DNA from: an uncultured Marinobacter sp.
GTDB taxonomy: Bacteria > Pseudomonadota > Gammaproteobacteria > Pseudomonadales > Oleiphilaceae
Assembly: GCF_946886895.1 (NCBI RefSeq)
Contig: NZ_CAMPJO010000013.1
Span: forward strand, 1 to 64,000
Length of the DNA: 64,000 bases
Direction: 5' to 3'
In this document: positions 1 through 8,342 of the stretch, piece after piece
Position numbering within the stretch: the stretch's first letter is position 1
Layout: each line of letters starts with the position of its first letter
The notes under the pieces: generated by a model
Databases searched by the model: none
Told to the model about the DNA's origin: nothing
The model's input: the letters and a program-made list of their open reading frames with translations, nothing else
Position numbers and translations under genes: made by a program

Positions 1-60
1 GCAATGGCGGCGTGACTTAAACCAACGGGCCTCCGCAATATCCGGGGCGGTTCAGATTGC
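1..60. mobile_element. Possible insertion-sequence end (remnant)
   Basis: The first 60 bases have no gene start. The stretch around 17-55 (a stop followed by a GGGCCTCCGC...GGGGCGGTTCAG pattern) looks to me like the right end of an IS3-like element, whose transposase would lie left of the window. This rests on resemblance only; no inverted-repeat partner is visible here. It would fit the debris-like character of the next 1.4 kb. Confidence 0.25.
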
Positions 61-88
61 CTTAGCGTTACACCTCAATGATCCGGCC

Positions 89-117
89 TTGAGTTTTATA
101 CGGCATCGCCGTATATT
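89..117 (+). promoter_or_regulatory. Promoter and operator of the HigBA-type pair
   Basis: TTGAGT (89-94) and TATATT (112-117) are separated by 17 bp, a good sigma-70 spacing, directly ahead of the toxin start at 124. A perfect dyad ATACGGC-ATC-GCCGTAT (98-114) covers the spacer and enters the -10 box, the usual place for an autorepressing antitoxin operator. Seen: motifs and spacing. Inferred: binding by the downstream XRE antitoxin. Confidence 0.7.
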
Positions 118-123
118 CTTGTA

Positions 124-435
124 ATGCTATTCATCGAAACTTCAACGTTCACAAAGCTGTTGCCGAACTATCTCACGGACGAGGAATACCGTGGGCTTCA
201 AACCTATCTTCTGCAAAAGCCAGATGCCGGGGATCTGATTAAAGGTTCGGGTGGTGTTCGTAAAGTTAGATGGGCACCAGCGGGTTCGGGGAAGAGCGGT
301 GGCATCAGAGCCATTTACTACTGGAAGAAATCTGACCACGAGATATGGATGCTCACGCTGTACAGTAAATCAGAGCGCGCCAGTATTCCTGGCCACACGC
401 TCAAGCAGATAGCGGAGGCAATCAAAAATGGGTGA
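124..435 (+). CDS. RelE/HigB-type toxin
   Basis: This 103-aa protein has the layout of RelE/HigB-type toxins, which are mRNA interferases acting on ribosome-bound mRNA. A tract near residues 40-50 (GSGGVRKVRWA) is followed by a Gly-rich turn, the IRAIYYWKK strand and the MLTLYSK strand, then a C-terminal helix (HTLKQIAEAIKNG). No residue is obviously missing, so it looks intact. Its last 8 bases overlap the antitoxin gene, the toxin-first order typical of HigBA. A promoter with an embedded palindrome lies just upstream. The family is secure; the subfamily and the target are not established from sequence. Confidence 0.85.
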   Translation: MLFIETSTFTKLLPNYLTDEEYRGLQTYLLQKPDAGDLIKGSGGVRKVRWAPAGSGKSGGIRAIYYWKKSDHEIWMLTLYSKSERASIPGHTLKQIAEAIKNG

Positions 436-715
436 CAGGAACCTTGGGGCAGAGATTCTTGATGGTATCAATGAAATCAAGCAGTTCAAGAAGGGTAAGT
501 TAACTCTACGAACCCATGAGCTTTCAGAGCCCTCGCCCCCCAAAGTGATCAGGCTAAAGTTGAATATGTCGCAATCGGCTTTTGCCGGTCTCATGGGAGT
601 GAGTGTGCGAACTCTTCAGGATTGGGAGCAGGGTCGCAGGGAGCCACAGGGGCCAGCGGTCGCTCTTTTGCGCATTGCTGAGCAACATCCTGAAGTTTTT
701 AATCAGCTTCACTGA
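428..715 (+). CDS. HigA-type antitoxin, XRE helix-turn-helix
   Basis: A 95-aa protein starting inside the toxin gene (8-base overlap), which implies coupled translation. Residues 45-75 form an XRE/Cro-type helix-turn-helix (MSQSAFAGLMGVSVRTLQDW, then EQGRREP), and the C-terminus (ALLRIAEQHPEVF) is typical of HigA-like antitoxins paired with this toxin class. It should neutralise the preceding toxin and repress the operon, probably through the palindrome at 98-114. The same C-terminal tail survives in the decayed copy ending at 1232, so the two modules are homologous. Confidence 0.85.
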   Translation: MGDRNLGAEILDGINEIKQFKKGKLTLRTHELSEPSPPKVIRLKLNMSQSAFAGLMGVSVRTLQDWEQGRREPQGPAVALLRIAEQHPEVFNQLH

Positions 716-861
716 CCAAAGTGAGGTGTAATCAGGTAGCCAGGGGTATCTAACCCCCAGCCCCCACAACACCCTGCACCGATGCGTCGGACGGGCGGCT
801 CCGCACATTAGTTCATGCCCATGCTGGGCGTACTCAAGTCGGTCAAGCGGATGCCAGAAAG

Positions 862-1041
862 ATCTGGATCGAGGAAGAGCGAAGTGCCTTCTTTGCTTGG
901 TTGGCAGCCAATCCGGAAATTGGCTACCCCATTCCAGGGGTAGCGGCGGATGTAGAAAGGTTCGTTGGGCGGTAGCAGATTCAGGGAAACATGCCCGCGC
1001 ATATCCTGAAGTCGATTCGTGAGGTATTGGAAAATGAGTGA
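862..1041 (+). pseudogene. Decayed RelE/HigB toxin with internal deletion
   Basis: Reading from 862, an N-terminal toxin-like segment (FFAWLAANPEIGYPIPG) runs into a stop near 970. In the same frame the C-terminal toxin helix reappears (NMPAHILKSIREVLENE) and ends at 1039-1041. The central core present in the intact toxin (RKVRW, YYW and LYSK strands) is absent. The stop overlaps the next start by 8 bases, the same overlap as in the intact pair at 428-435. This is a toxin relic, not a gene. Homology was judged by eye. Confidence 0.6.
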
Positions 1042-1232
1042 CGAGACCCTGAGTGCTGAAGAGCTTGGCAACAAGCTGCTCCAATCTGTTAGAGAAATGA
1101 AAGCGGGCAAGGCTGCACGAGTCAGCCGTGTCGAGCCAAACGAGGTTGCAGAGGCCCGCGGCAAAAGCGCTCATTGAGATTGCTTTCCGCCACCCAGAGG
1201 TCATCCGGGAAGACCTTGAACTCAGGGGTTAA
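1034..1232 (+). pseudogene. Decayed HigA antitoxin lacking its HTH
   Basis: ATG at 1034 begins an antitoxin-like N-terminus (MSDETLSAEELGNKLLQSVR) that reaches VEPNEVAEARG and then stops near 1177. In another frame the antitoxin C-terminal tail follows directly (KALIEIAFRHPEVI) and ends at 1230-1232. The XRE helix-turn-helix that should sit between them is missing, so a deletion joined the two ends out of frame. The partner toxin relic has a comparable internal deletion. Confidence 0.6.
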
Positions 1233-1280
1233 CAAGCGGCTGTTGTCGGACGTGGACTTCCCCGAAACGTTATTCTTCTC

Positions 1281-1430
1281 TCAGAGCAGGCTCAAGCCCA
1301 AGGTGATCCACAAAAGGGATAAAGTCGCGATAATCACATCGGCAGTTTTTCTGATCGTGATGCCTTTTTTGCGAGAGACTTTGAGGGCTTCGGCCATCAA
1401 CTGGTCGTCAATGACGATGTTCGTTCTCAT
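1281..1430 (-). pseudogene. VapB-VapC fusion remnant
   Basis: The 49 residues begin as a VapB-family antitoxin N-terminus (MRTNIVIDDQLMAEALKVS, a ribbon-helix-helix start) and switch abruptly to a stretch typical of VapC PIN-domain toxins (KGITIRKTADVIIATL, normally the region of a conserved Asp) and an LGLSLL tail. The VapB dimer and toxin-binding parts and the VapC N-terminus are missing. This reads as a deletion fusing the ends of a vapBC operon. A longer frame begins upstream at 1469, but the conserved MRTN start is at 1430. Confidence 0.6.
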
Positions 1431-1615
1431 GTGGCACCTATGTGTATGAATTTCGGTTTCTACACACAATCTAGCACTTCAGGGAGAACCTGACAGTCGG
1501 CCCCACAGGCTCCTCATTGATTTCCAGGATCATTGAGCTGGATCAGAGGCCCCGCTGGTAACGAAAAAGGGGATGTTTTAGTCTACAGTCTTTGCTCATT
1601 AGGGATGATGAAACC

Positions 1616-1816
1616 ATGCACAAGATCCTGATGGCCTGTATCGTCTTTTTGATGGCTGGATGCAGCAATAAAGCGGTATACGACAACATCCAGCACAACA
1701 ACCGTCGGGAATGTAATACCGTTCCGCCGGCTCAGTACGAGGCGTGTATAGAGCGCTCCAATAAATCCTACGAAGAGTACAAGAGAGAACGTGAGGCTGT
1801 CGTCGAGGAAGAGTAA
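1616..1816 (+). CDS. Small lipoprotein, unknown function
   Basis: A 66-aa protein with an n-region (MHK), a hydrophobic stretch and a lipobox ending at Cys16 (FLMAGC), so probably lipid-anchored. The mature part is hydrophilic, has two further cysteines (near residues 32 and 43) that could pair, and ends in a Glu-rich tail. The start at 1616 was chosen over 1592 because it places the signal sequence correctly and has AGGGA upstream. Function is not recognised. Confidence 0.65.
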   Translation: MHKILMACIVFLMAGCSNKAVYDNIQHNNRRECNTVPPAQYEACIERSNKSYEEYKREREAVVEEE

Positions 1817-1842
1817 GGACGTACCTCTGCCATTAACGACCG

Positions 1843-1862
1843 GGGCCGACCATCACCGGCCC
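1843..1862. terminator. Weak hairpin after the small lipoprotein gene
   Basis: GGGCCG (1843-1848) and CGGCCC (1857-1862) form a 6-bp GC stem with an 8-base loop shortly after the lipoprotein stop at 1816. No T-run follows, so termination is only a possibility. Confidence 0.3.
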
Positions 1863-1882
1863 GCCCTACCGGAGAGACGCCC

Positions 1883-2212
1883 ATGAACGCCCTGGTGCCC
1901 GCCATCCTCGCAGTGGCCATGATCAGCACAACCGTTGCGGCGGAGGAGGTCGATATCGACCAGCGCAACATGCACATCTTCTGCGCTTCTCACCTTACTC
2001 TGGTTAACTCGCTCGCCAATGGCAGCGACAACGGGGATCAGTCCCTGACCCTCCTCGCGAAACTGCACCGTGAGGAGGGTCGGAAACTGGGCGCAACGGC
2101 CAGCCATTTCAGCGATGTGCTCCGTTACCTCCGGAACATCCACAGCAACGATAAGGCCGCCTGGGTCCGGCTGTCTGCCCAGAGCAAACGGCTCTGTCTG
2201 CCGGGCGATTGA
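1883..2212 (+). CDS. Small secreted protein, unknown function
   Basis: A 109-aa protein with a cleavable signal peptide (hydrophobic residues 3-18, likely cut near TVAAEE). The mature part is mostly helical in character and contains two cysteines (CASHL and the C-terminal RLCLPGD) that may form a disulfide in the periplasm. GGAGAG precedes the start. It converges with the efflux operon that ends at 2232. No family was recognised. Confidence 0.6.
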   Translation: MNALVPAILAVAMISTTVAAEEVDIDQRNMHIFCASHLTLVNSLANGSDNGDQSLTLLAKLHREEGRKLGATASHFSDVLRYLRNIHSNDKAAWVRLSAQSKRLCLPGD

Positions 2213-2231
2213 TACTCCGGCTCCTGGGGGA

Positions 2232-3635
2232 TCAGCCGCGACGGTCGGGTGCACCCACCAGCGCCCGGTAGACGTCCACCATGGCCAGGGTGACGGCTGT
2301 GCGGCTGCGCACGGCGGCATCCCGGGTGGCGGTGAACTCCTGTTCCGCCGTGAGTACTTCAAAGTAGCCGATGAACCCTTCTTCATAGCGGGCCCGGGCC
2401 AGTTCCACGGCTTTTTCAGCGTTGTTCATGGCCTGTTCGAGGCGTCTTTCCCGTTGTTGCGCGCGCTGATAGCGCACCAGACGGGTCTCCGCTTCCTCCA
2501 GAGCGACCAGTACGGTTTGCTGATAGTTGGCCAGGGCCGCACGACTGTCGGCACCGCTGGCTTCTATACGAGCCTTGACCTTGCCATGGTCCAGAAAGGT
2601 CCAGTCTATGCCCAGGGCCACACGGCGGGTTTCCGCCGGGCCGGTGAACAGGTCACCGGTGTCGGCGGCCACCGAGCCCACCAGCCCGCTCAGGGTGAAG
2701 CGCGGAAACAGGTCGGCGGTGGCCACGCCAATGCGGGCCGTGGCCGCCGCCAGACGACGTTCCGCGGCGGCAATGTCCGGGCGCCGGCGCAGCACCTCCC
2801 CGGGGCTGTCCACGGGAATCACCGGCAGTGTCTCCGGCAGTCCACGCCTGGGTGCCAGCGTGTCGACCAGCGCCATCGGTGGCTGGCCGGTCAGCACCGC
2901 AATGCGGTGCATGGCGGCCCGGATTCCGGCCTGCAGGGTGGGCAGTTCCGCACGGGTACGCTCCAGTTCAGCGCGGGCGCGCACCTGGTCAAAGTCGGTA
3001 CCGCGACCGGCCTGAACCCGGGCCTGCACGATATCCAGGGACTGCTGTTGCAGGGCCACGCTCTGCCTGGCCACCTGGAGCTGTTGCTGCAGGCCCCGAA
3101 GCTCAAAGTAGCTACTGGCCAGTTGCCCGGCCAGGGCCACCTGCACGGCGCCGAGGTCTGCGCCGGCGGCTTCCAGCTCGGCCCGCTGCGCCTGGGTGGC
3201 GCGCCGCAGGCGCCCGAACAGGTCCAGCTCCCAGCTGGCGGCCAGGCCAGCCTGGTAACGCTGCACCCGCTCCGGCCCGGTCCCCGGGGGCGATTGCTCA
3301 ATATCCGCCAGGGTCTGCTCGGCGGCGGAGGCACTGGCGGTCACACTGGGCCACTGCTCCCGTTCGGCGCCGTACAACAGGGCCGCCGCGCGCTCGTAGC
3401 GGGCAACCGCTGCTTCCAGGGTATGGTTGGCAGTCAGGGTCTGGTCGATCAGCTGCGCCAGCAGTGGATCATCAAACCCCTGCCAGAAACGTTGCTGGCC
3501 GAGGTCCCCTGCAACCATCTTCCGCCCTTCCGAGAAGGCCTCCGGTTCCGGCGTCGACGGGGGCTGGTAATCCGGACCCACGGCGCACCCCGTCAGCAGG
3601 GCCAGCGCCCCGGTCATGGTGATGACTTTAAGCAT
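2232..3635 (-). CDS. RND efflux outer-membrane lipoprotein (OprN/NodT type)
   Basis: A 467-aa TolC-like outer-membrane channel of the OprM/OprN/NodT family. It has a lipoprotein signal (ALALLTGC, Cys17) and the typical VGPDYQPP start of the mature protein, then two repeats of long helices with the conserved ARAELERTRAELPTL and RRLAAATARIGVATADLFP stretches. It should form the exit duct of the pump encoded by the two upstream genes. The start at 3635 overlaps the end of the inner-membrane pump gene by 8 bases and has GGGAG upstream; the 16-residue longer alternative at 3683 would bury the signal peptide. Confidence 0.9.
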   Translation of the reverse strand: MLKVITMTGALALLTGCAVGPDYQPPSTPEPEAFSEGRKMVAGDLGQQRFWQGFDDPLLAQLIDQTLTANHTLEAAVARYERAAALLYGAEREQWPSVTASASAAEQTLADIEQSPPGTGPERVQRYQAGLAASWELDLFGRLRRATQAQRAELEAAGADLGAVQVALAGQLASSYFELRGLQQQLQVARQSVALQQQSLDIVQARVQAGRGTDFDQVRARAELERTRAELPTLQAGIRAAMHRIAVLTGQPPMALVDTLAPRRGLPETLPVIPVDSPGEVLRRRPDIAAAERRLAAATARIGVATADLFPRFTLSGLVGSVAADTGDLFTGPAETRRVALGIDWTFLDHGKVKARIEASGADSRAALANYQQTVLVALEEAETRLVRYQRAQQRERRLEQAMNNAEKAVELARARYEEGFIGYFEVLTAEQEFTATRDAAVRSRTAVTLAMVDVYRALVGAPDRRG

Positions 3636-6600
3636 GGCTGGCTCCCGGTAATGCGTCTTCATCCTTTTCCTCATCGCAGTCAAGAGTGGAGGTATGGTGG
3701 CTCTTCAGGCGCTGGCCGCCAGAGAGTTTGCGCAGGGCCACGTAAAACACCGGCGTCAGGAACAGGCCAAACAGGGTGACCCCGACCATCCCGGCAAACA
3801 CGGCGGTACCCAGGGCCTGGCGAACCTCGGCACCAGCCCCGGTGGCCAGTACCAGGGGTACCACCGCTGCGGTGAAGGTGATGGAGGTCATGATGATGGG
3901 CCGCAGCCGCAGCCGGCAGGCTTCCAGCGCGGCCTCCACAATGCTCCGCCCCTGAAGCTCCAGCTCGCGGGCGAATTCCACGATCAGGATGGCGTTCTTG
4001 CAGGCCAGGCCGATCAACACCACCAGGCCCACCTGGACGAAGATGTTGTTGTCGCCCTCGCCAAACCACACACCGATCAGCGCCGAGAGCATGCACATGG
4101 GCACGATGAGAATCACCGCCAGTGGCAGTGTCCAGCTTTCATACAGCGCCGCCAGCACCAGAAACACCAGCAGGATGGAGAGCGGGAAGACCACCAACGC
4201 GGCATTGCCCTGGGTCGCCTGCTGATAACTCAGGTCCGTCCACTCGAAATCCATGCCGGCGGGCAGTGTTTTTTCGGCCAGGGCGGTCAGCGTGTCCATG
4301 GCCTGGGCCGAGGACAACACCCGTGGGTCCGCCTCCCCGGCGATGTCCGCGGCCGGGTAACCGTTGTAGCGCAATACCGGGTCCGGCCCGAAACTCTGGG
4401 TGATGGTCACCATGGAACCGATGGACACCATCTCGCCCTGGTTATTGCGGGTGCGCAGGCGGGCGATGTCTTCAACGCTGTCCCGGTAGGGGGCATCGGC
4501 CTGGGCAATCACCTGCCAGGTGCGGCCAAACCGGTTGAAGTCGTTGACGTAGGTGGAGCCAAGATAGGTCTGCAGGGTATCGAACAGCTCGGTCAGCGGC
4601 ACACCCTGGGCCTTGGCCTTGAGCCGGTCCACTTCGGCATCCAGTTGTGGCACGTTGGCCTGATAGCTGCTGATGGGGTACCCCATGCCCGGCGTCTGGC
4701 TGATGGCACCCTGGAACTGGTTGACTGCATCCTGCAGGGCACCGTAGCCCAGGTTGCCCCGGTCTTCGATGAACAACTGGTAGCCGGAGCCATTGCCCAG
4801 CCCCAGGATCGGGGGCGGCATGAAGGAGAACGCGAACCCCTCCTTCAGCCCGGCAATTTGCTGGCTGATGCGGGCGTTGATCTCTGCCGCGCTCAGGCTT
4901 CGCTCCTCAAACGGCTTGAGGGGGAAGAACACCACGCCGGTATTGGAGGTGTTGGTGAACTGCAAGGCGTTCAGGCCCGGGAAGGCCACGGCGTTGGCCA
5001 CGCCTTCGGTGTTCATGGCGATGTCGGTTACCTGTTGCAGCATCTGGTCGGTGCGCTCCAGGGACGACCCCTCCGGCAGTTTTACCCCGGCGATCAGGTA
5101 CAGTTTGTCCTGAATGGGGATAAAGCCCGGGGGCACGGCCTTGAACATCAGGCCGGTGCCTGTCAGCAGCAGCGCGTACACCACAAACACCGCGCCACGC
5201 CGGCGCAGGGAACGGGCAACCCCGCCCTGGTATTTCTCCGCGCTGGCGTTGAAGAAGCGGTTGAAGGGCCGGAACAGCCAGCCGAACAGGAAGTCGATCA
5301 CTCGCTGCAGCCGGTCCCGGGGGGCACCATGGGGCTTCAGCAGCATGGCCGCCAGCGCGGGCGACAGGGTCAGCGAGTTGATGGTGGAGATCACCGTGGA
5401 AATGGCGATAGTCACCGCAAACTGCCGGTAGAACTGGCCGGTCACGCCGGACAGGAACGCCATAGGGATGAACACCGCGCACAGCACCAGGCCGATGGCA
5501 ATGATGGGGCCGGAGACCTCCTTCATGGCCTGGTGGGCCGCCGCCAGCGGGCTCCGGCCTTCTTCGATATTACGCTCCACGTTCTCCACCACCACGATGG
5601 CATCGTCGACCACGATACCGATGGCCAGCACCAGCCCGAACAGGGTCAGGGTGTTGATGGAGTATCCCAGCAGGTAGAGGGCGCCGAAGGTGCCGATAAC
5701 CGACACCGGTACCGCCAGCAGCGGGATAATGGACGCCCGCCAGGTCTGCAGGAACAGGGTAACCACCAGCACCACCAGCAGCACCGCTTCCAGCAGGGTG
5801 GCGATCACCGCCTTGATGGAATCGCTGACAAAAATGGTGGTGTCATAGACGGCTTCGTACTCGACCCCCGGGGGAAACCGGGTGGCCATGCTGTCCATGG
5901 TGGCGATCACTTCATCACGGATGTTCAGGGCGTTGGCACCAGGGGCCTGGAAGACGCCAATAGCGACCGCGTCCTTACCGTCCAGTTGAGACCGCAGGGT
6001 GTAGTTGCCGGCCCCCATCTCCAGCCGGGCCACGTCGCCCAGCCGCAGGAGTTCGCCGTTGTCACCGCGCTTGAGCACGATGTCGCCGAACTCTTCCACG
6101 GTTTCCAGCCGGCCCCGGGCATTGATCAGGGTCAGGAAGTCGCTGTCTGGCATGGGCTCGGCGCCGATCTGGCCGGCGGACACCTGCACGTTCTGTTCGC
6201 GCATGGCGCGGACCACGTCGCTGGCGGTCAGGCCCCGGGCCGCAATCCGTTCCGGATCCAGCCAGGCCCGCATGGCGTAGTCACCGCCCCCGAAGATCTG
6301 CGCATCCCCGACCCCCTGTATACGCGCCAGCCGGTCCCGCACGTGCAGCCGGGCATAGTTGCGCAGGTACAGGGTGTCGTAGGTGCCATTCGGCGACGTC
6401 AGGTGAACCACCATCAGGAAGGTGGGCGACTGCTTCTGGGTGGTCACACCCTGGCGCCGAACCTCCTCCGGCAGCCTCGCCAGCGCCTGGCTGACGCGGT
6501 TCTGCACCCGCACGGTGGCCTGCTCGGCGTCGGTGCCGGGGCGGAAGGTGACGGTCATCTGCAGCACGCCGTCCGAGCCGGCCACGGACTTGAAGTACAT

Positions 6601-6831
6601 CATGTCTTCAACGCCGCTGATGGCTTCTTCCAGGGGCGTGGCCACGGTTTCCGCAATTTCCTTGGGGTTGGCCCCGGGATAGACGGTACGCACCACCACC
6701 GACGGCGGCACCACTTCCGGGTACTCGCTGACCGGCAGGTTGGGGATGGAAATCAACCCGATGGCAAAAATGATGATGGACAGAACGGCCGCGAATATCG
6801 GCCGGTCCACGAAGAAACGGGAGACATTCAT
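3628..6831 (-). CDS. RND multidrug efflux transporter, MexF-like
   Basis: A 1067-aa inner-membrane RND/HAE1 pump, full length for the family. TM1 is at the N-terminus (FFVDRPIFAAVLSIII), followed by a periplasmic domain; TM4 carries the proton-relay acidic pair (GIVVDDAIVVVEN, near residue 405), and TM10 carries the conserved Lys (GLACKNAILIVEFA, near 940). It exchanges protons for substrates and docks to the adaptor and the outer-membrane channel. The start overlaps the adaptor stop by 4 bases (ATGA). The overall sequence resembles MexF more than MexB; substrates such as chloramphenicol or fluoroquinolones are inference from the family. Confidence 0.92.
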   Translation of the reverse strand: MNVSRFFVDRPIFAAVLSIIIFAIGLISIPNLPVSEYPEVVPPSVVVRTVYPGANPKEIAETVATPLEEAISGVEDMMYFKSVAGSDGVLQMTVTFRPGTDAEQATVRVQNRVSQALARLPEEVRRQGVTTQKQSPTFLMVVHLTSPNGTYDTLYLRNYARLHVRDRLARIQGVGDAQIFGGGDYAMRAWLDPERIAARGLTASDVVRAMREQNVQVSAGQIGAEPMPDSDFLTLINARGRLETVEEFGDIVLKRGDNGELLRLGDVARLEMGAGNYTLRSQLDGKDAVAIGVFQAPGANALNIRDEVIATMDSMATRFPPGVEYEAVYDTTIFVSDSIKAVIATLLEAVLLVVLVVTLFLQTWRASIIPLLAVPVSVIGTFGALYLLGYSINTLTLFGLVLAIGIVVDDAIVVVENVERNIEEGRSPLAAAHQAMKEVSGPIIAIGLVLCAVFIPMAFLSGVTGQFYRQFAVTIAISTVISTINSLTLSPALAAMLLKPHGAPRDRLQRVIDFLFGWLFRPFNRFFNASAEKYQGGVARSLRRRGAVFVVYALLLTGTGLMFKAVPPGFIPIQDKLYLIAGVKLPEGSSLERTDQMLQQVTDIAMNTEGVANAVAFPGLNALQFTNTSNTGVVFFPLKPFEERSLSAAEINARISQQIAGLKEGFAFSFMPPPILGLGNGSGYQLFIEDRGNLGYGALQDAVNQFQGAISQTPGMGYPISSYQANVPQLDAEVDRLKAKAQGVPLTELFDTLQTYLGSTYVNDFNRFGRTWQVIAQADAPYRDSVEDIARLRTRNNQGEMVSIGSMVTITQSFGPDPVLRYNGYPAADIAGEADPRVLSSAQAMDTLTALAEKTLPAGMDFEWTDLSYQQATQGNAALVVFPLSILLVFLVLAALYESWTLPLAVILIVPMCMLSALIGVWFGEGDNNIFVQVGLVVLIGLACKNAILIVEFARELELQGRSIVEAALEACRLRLRPIIMTSITFTAAVVPLVLATGAGAEVRQALGTAVFAGMVGVTLFGLFLTPVFYVALRKLSGGQRLKSHHTSTLDCDEEKDEDALPGASHA

Positions 6832-8018
6832 TGCGGCATCTCCTGGGCAACGGCAACCCCGCCCTCATCCTGGCCAGGCTCCTTCATGGCGACCAGCTGC
6901 GGCTTGACTTCCATACCGGCGCCAAACACCTTCTGCACGCCGTTGATAATCACCAGGTCACCGTGGTTGAGCCCTTCGCGGATCACCAGTAAATCGTCCA
7001 CCTGGTGACCGGTGGTGACCTGCCGTGGCGCCACCCGGTTGCTGGCATCCACCACATAGACGTAGCGGCGATCCTGGTCGGTCAATACCGCCTTGCGGCT
7101 CACCAACAGCGCACTGTCCAGCTCGGCCACGGGCATTTCCACACGGGCAAACTGGCCGGGTTTGATCAGGCCGTCCGGATTGCTGAGCACCGCACGGTAC
7201 TGCAGGGTGCCGGTTCCCGGGTTCAGGTGGTTATCCACGAAGTCCAGCTGGCCCCGGTACTGACGGTCCTCGTTGCCACCCAGTGTGATACGCACACGCG
7301 GGGGCTGGCCCTCCGCCAGCAGTTGCTGGCTGCGGAAGGCCGACGCTTCATCGGCTTCGAAATAAACGTGCACCGGGTCCACCGAGACCACGGTGGTCAG
7401 CAGGCTCTGGTCCGCGTTGGCCAGGTTGCCACGGGTGACCATTGCCCGCCCGGCACGACCGCTGACCGGGGCGGTGACGCGGGTGTACTCCAGGTCCAGC
7501 TCAGCACTGTCCAGGGTCGCCTGGGCGGATTGCACCCTGGCCCGGGCACTCATCAGTGCGGCATTGCGCTGGTCGTATTCCTCACGGGAGATGGCCCGGC
7601 TTTCCAGCAGAGCCTTCGCCCGGCCGGCTTCACTCCGGGCCAGCTCCAACTGGCTGGTGGCCAGCGCCAGCCCGGCCAGGGCCGCCTGTTCCCGGGCCTG
7701 ATACGGGCGGGGGTCGATCTGGAACAACAGGTCACCGGCCTGCACCAGTTCACCTTCCTCAAACGCCACCTGGTCAATGTAGCCGCTGACCCGGGGCCGC
7801 AGATCCACAGTTTCCGGCGACGCCACCCGACCGGTAAAGGACTCCCAGAGGGTGACCGGCTGCACGATCACTTCCGCGACATCCACTTCCGGCGGGGGCG
7901 GCATGGTCATCGCCTCGTCGCTCTGTGCCTCGCAGCCGGTCAACAAAACCGTTAATGCGACGGCCAGGCCCAGCACACGACTGGATCCGCTGAAATTCGT
8001 TACTGTCAGACTTTCCAT
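6828..8018 (-). CDS. RND efflux periplasmic adaptor, MexE-like
   Basis: A 396-aa membrane-fusion lipoprotein (lipobox LTVLLTGC, Cys29). The order is that of the family: a beta-barrel strand followed by a split lipoyl domain (LRPRVSGYIDQVAFEEGELVQ and VTAPVSGRAGRAMVTRGNL), a helical hairpin between the halves, then beta-barrel and membrane-proximal domains. It bridges the pump and the outer-membrane duct. First gene of the three-gene operon; GGAGTG lies upstream of the start. The promoter should lie in the gap to the divergent AraC gene. Confidence 0.9.
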   Translation of the reverse strand: MESLTVTNFSGSSRVLGLAVALTVLLTGCEAQSDEAMTMPPPPEVDVAEVIVQPVTLWESFTGRVASPETVDLRPRVSGYIDQVAFEEGELVQAGDLLFQIDPRPYQAREQAALAGLALATSQLELARSEAGRAKALLESRAISREEYDQRNAALMSARARVQSAQATLDSAELDLEYTRVTAPVSGRAGRAMVTRGNLANADQSLLTTVVSVDPVHVYFEADEASAFRSQQLLAEGQPPRVRITLGGNEDRQYRGQLDFVDNHLNPGTGTLQYRAVLSNPDGLIKPGQFARVEMPVAELDSALLVSRKAVLTDQDRRYVYVVDASNRVAPRQVTTGHQVDDLLVIREGLNHGDLVIINGVQKVFGAGMEVKPQLVAMKEPGQDEGGVAVAQEMPQ

Positions 8019-8342
8019 GGTTTTTCACTCCGGTGTCGGGGCCGCCTTGTGGGCACCCCGTTTTGCCAAGTAATCGGTTGGATTGCTTGTTACGTCGTTT
8101 GGGTTATGATGAATTCGACAAGCTGCCTGCTACCTCAGCTGGTCAACCAAGATAAAGAGTGCGGGGCTGAAGGAGGTAGCGGGTTACTGCGGGAAGCTTG
8201 CCCAATTCTGCCGGTGTGTATGGAGCCGGGGGGGTGGGGTTGCCGGTTTCTGCTCGGTCATTGCCTGATCCTGCAGAACGACCTGAATACCCGTACGATT
8301 CAGAATGCAAAGGACTATACTGCGGCCAAAGGGAGACCCACG
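8019..8342. promoter_or_regulatory. Intergenic region between efflux operon and AraC gene
   Basis: This 324-bp gap separates the divergent adaptor and AraC genes and must hold both promoters. A TATACT box lies at 8316-8321, 22 bases before the regulator start, with only a poor -35 candidate near 8293. An open frame runs from 8049 into the regulator, but its residues do not resemble the family N-terminus. I see no clear operator. Confidence 0.4.

Noticed and set aside
725..830. Possible integron attC or group II intron debris between the toxin-antitoxin modules
   Set aside because: C-rich stretches and GGGCGGCTCCGCAC look like mobile-element debris, but I could not find paired attC core sites or a diagnostic end.
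2070..3779. Long plus-strand frame across the outer-membrane channel gene
   Set aside because: Antisense to a clear OprN-type gene; the translation has no recognisable domain.
3694..7008. Open frame of about 1100 codons antisense to the RND pump gene
   Set aside because: It mirrors the pump gene codon by codon on the opposite strand, has low-complexity His/Gln/Gly composition and no family features. A high-GC antisense artefact.
8049..8342. N-terminal extension of the AraC regulator
   Set aside because: The extra 98 residues do not resemble AraC_N proteins, and a good ribosome site precedes ATG 8343.
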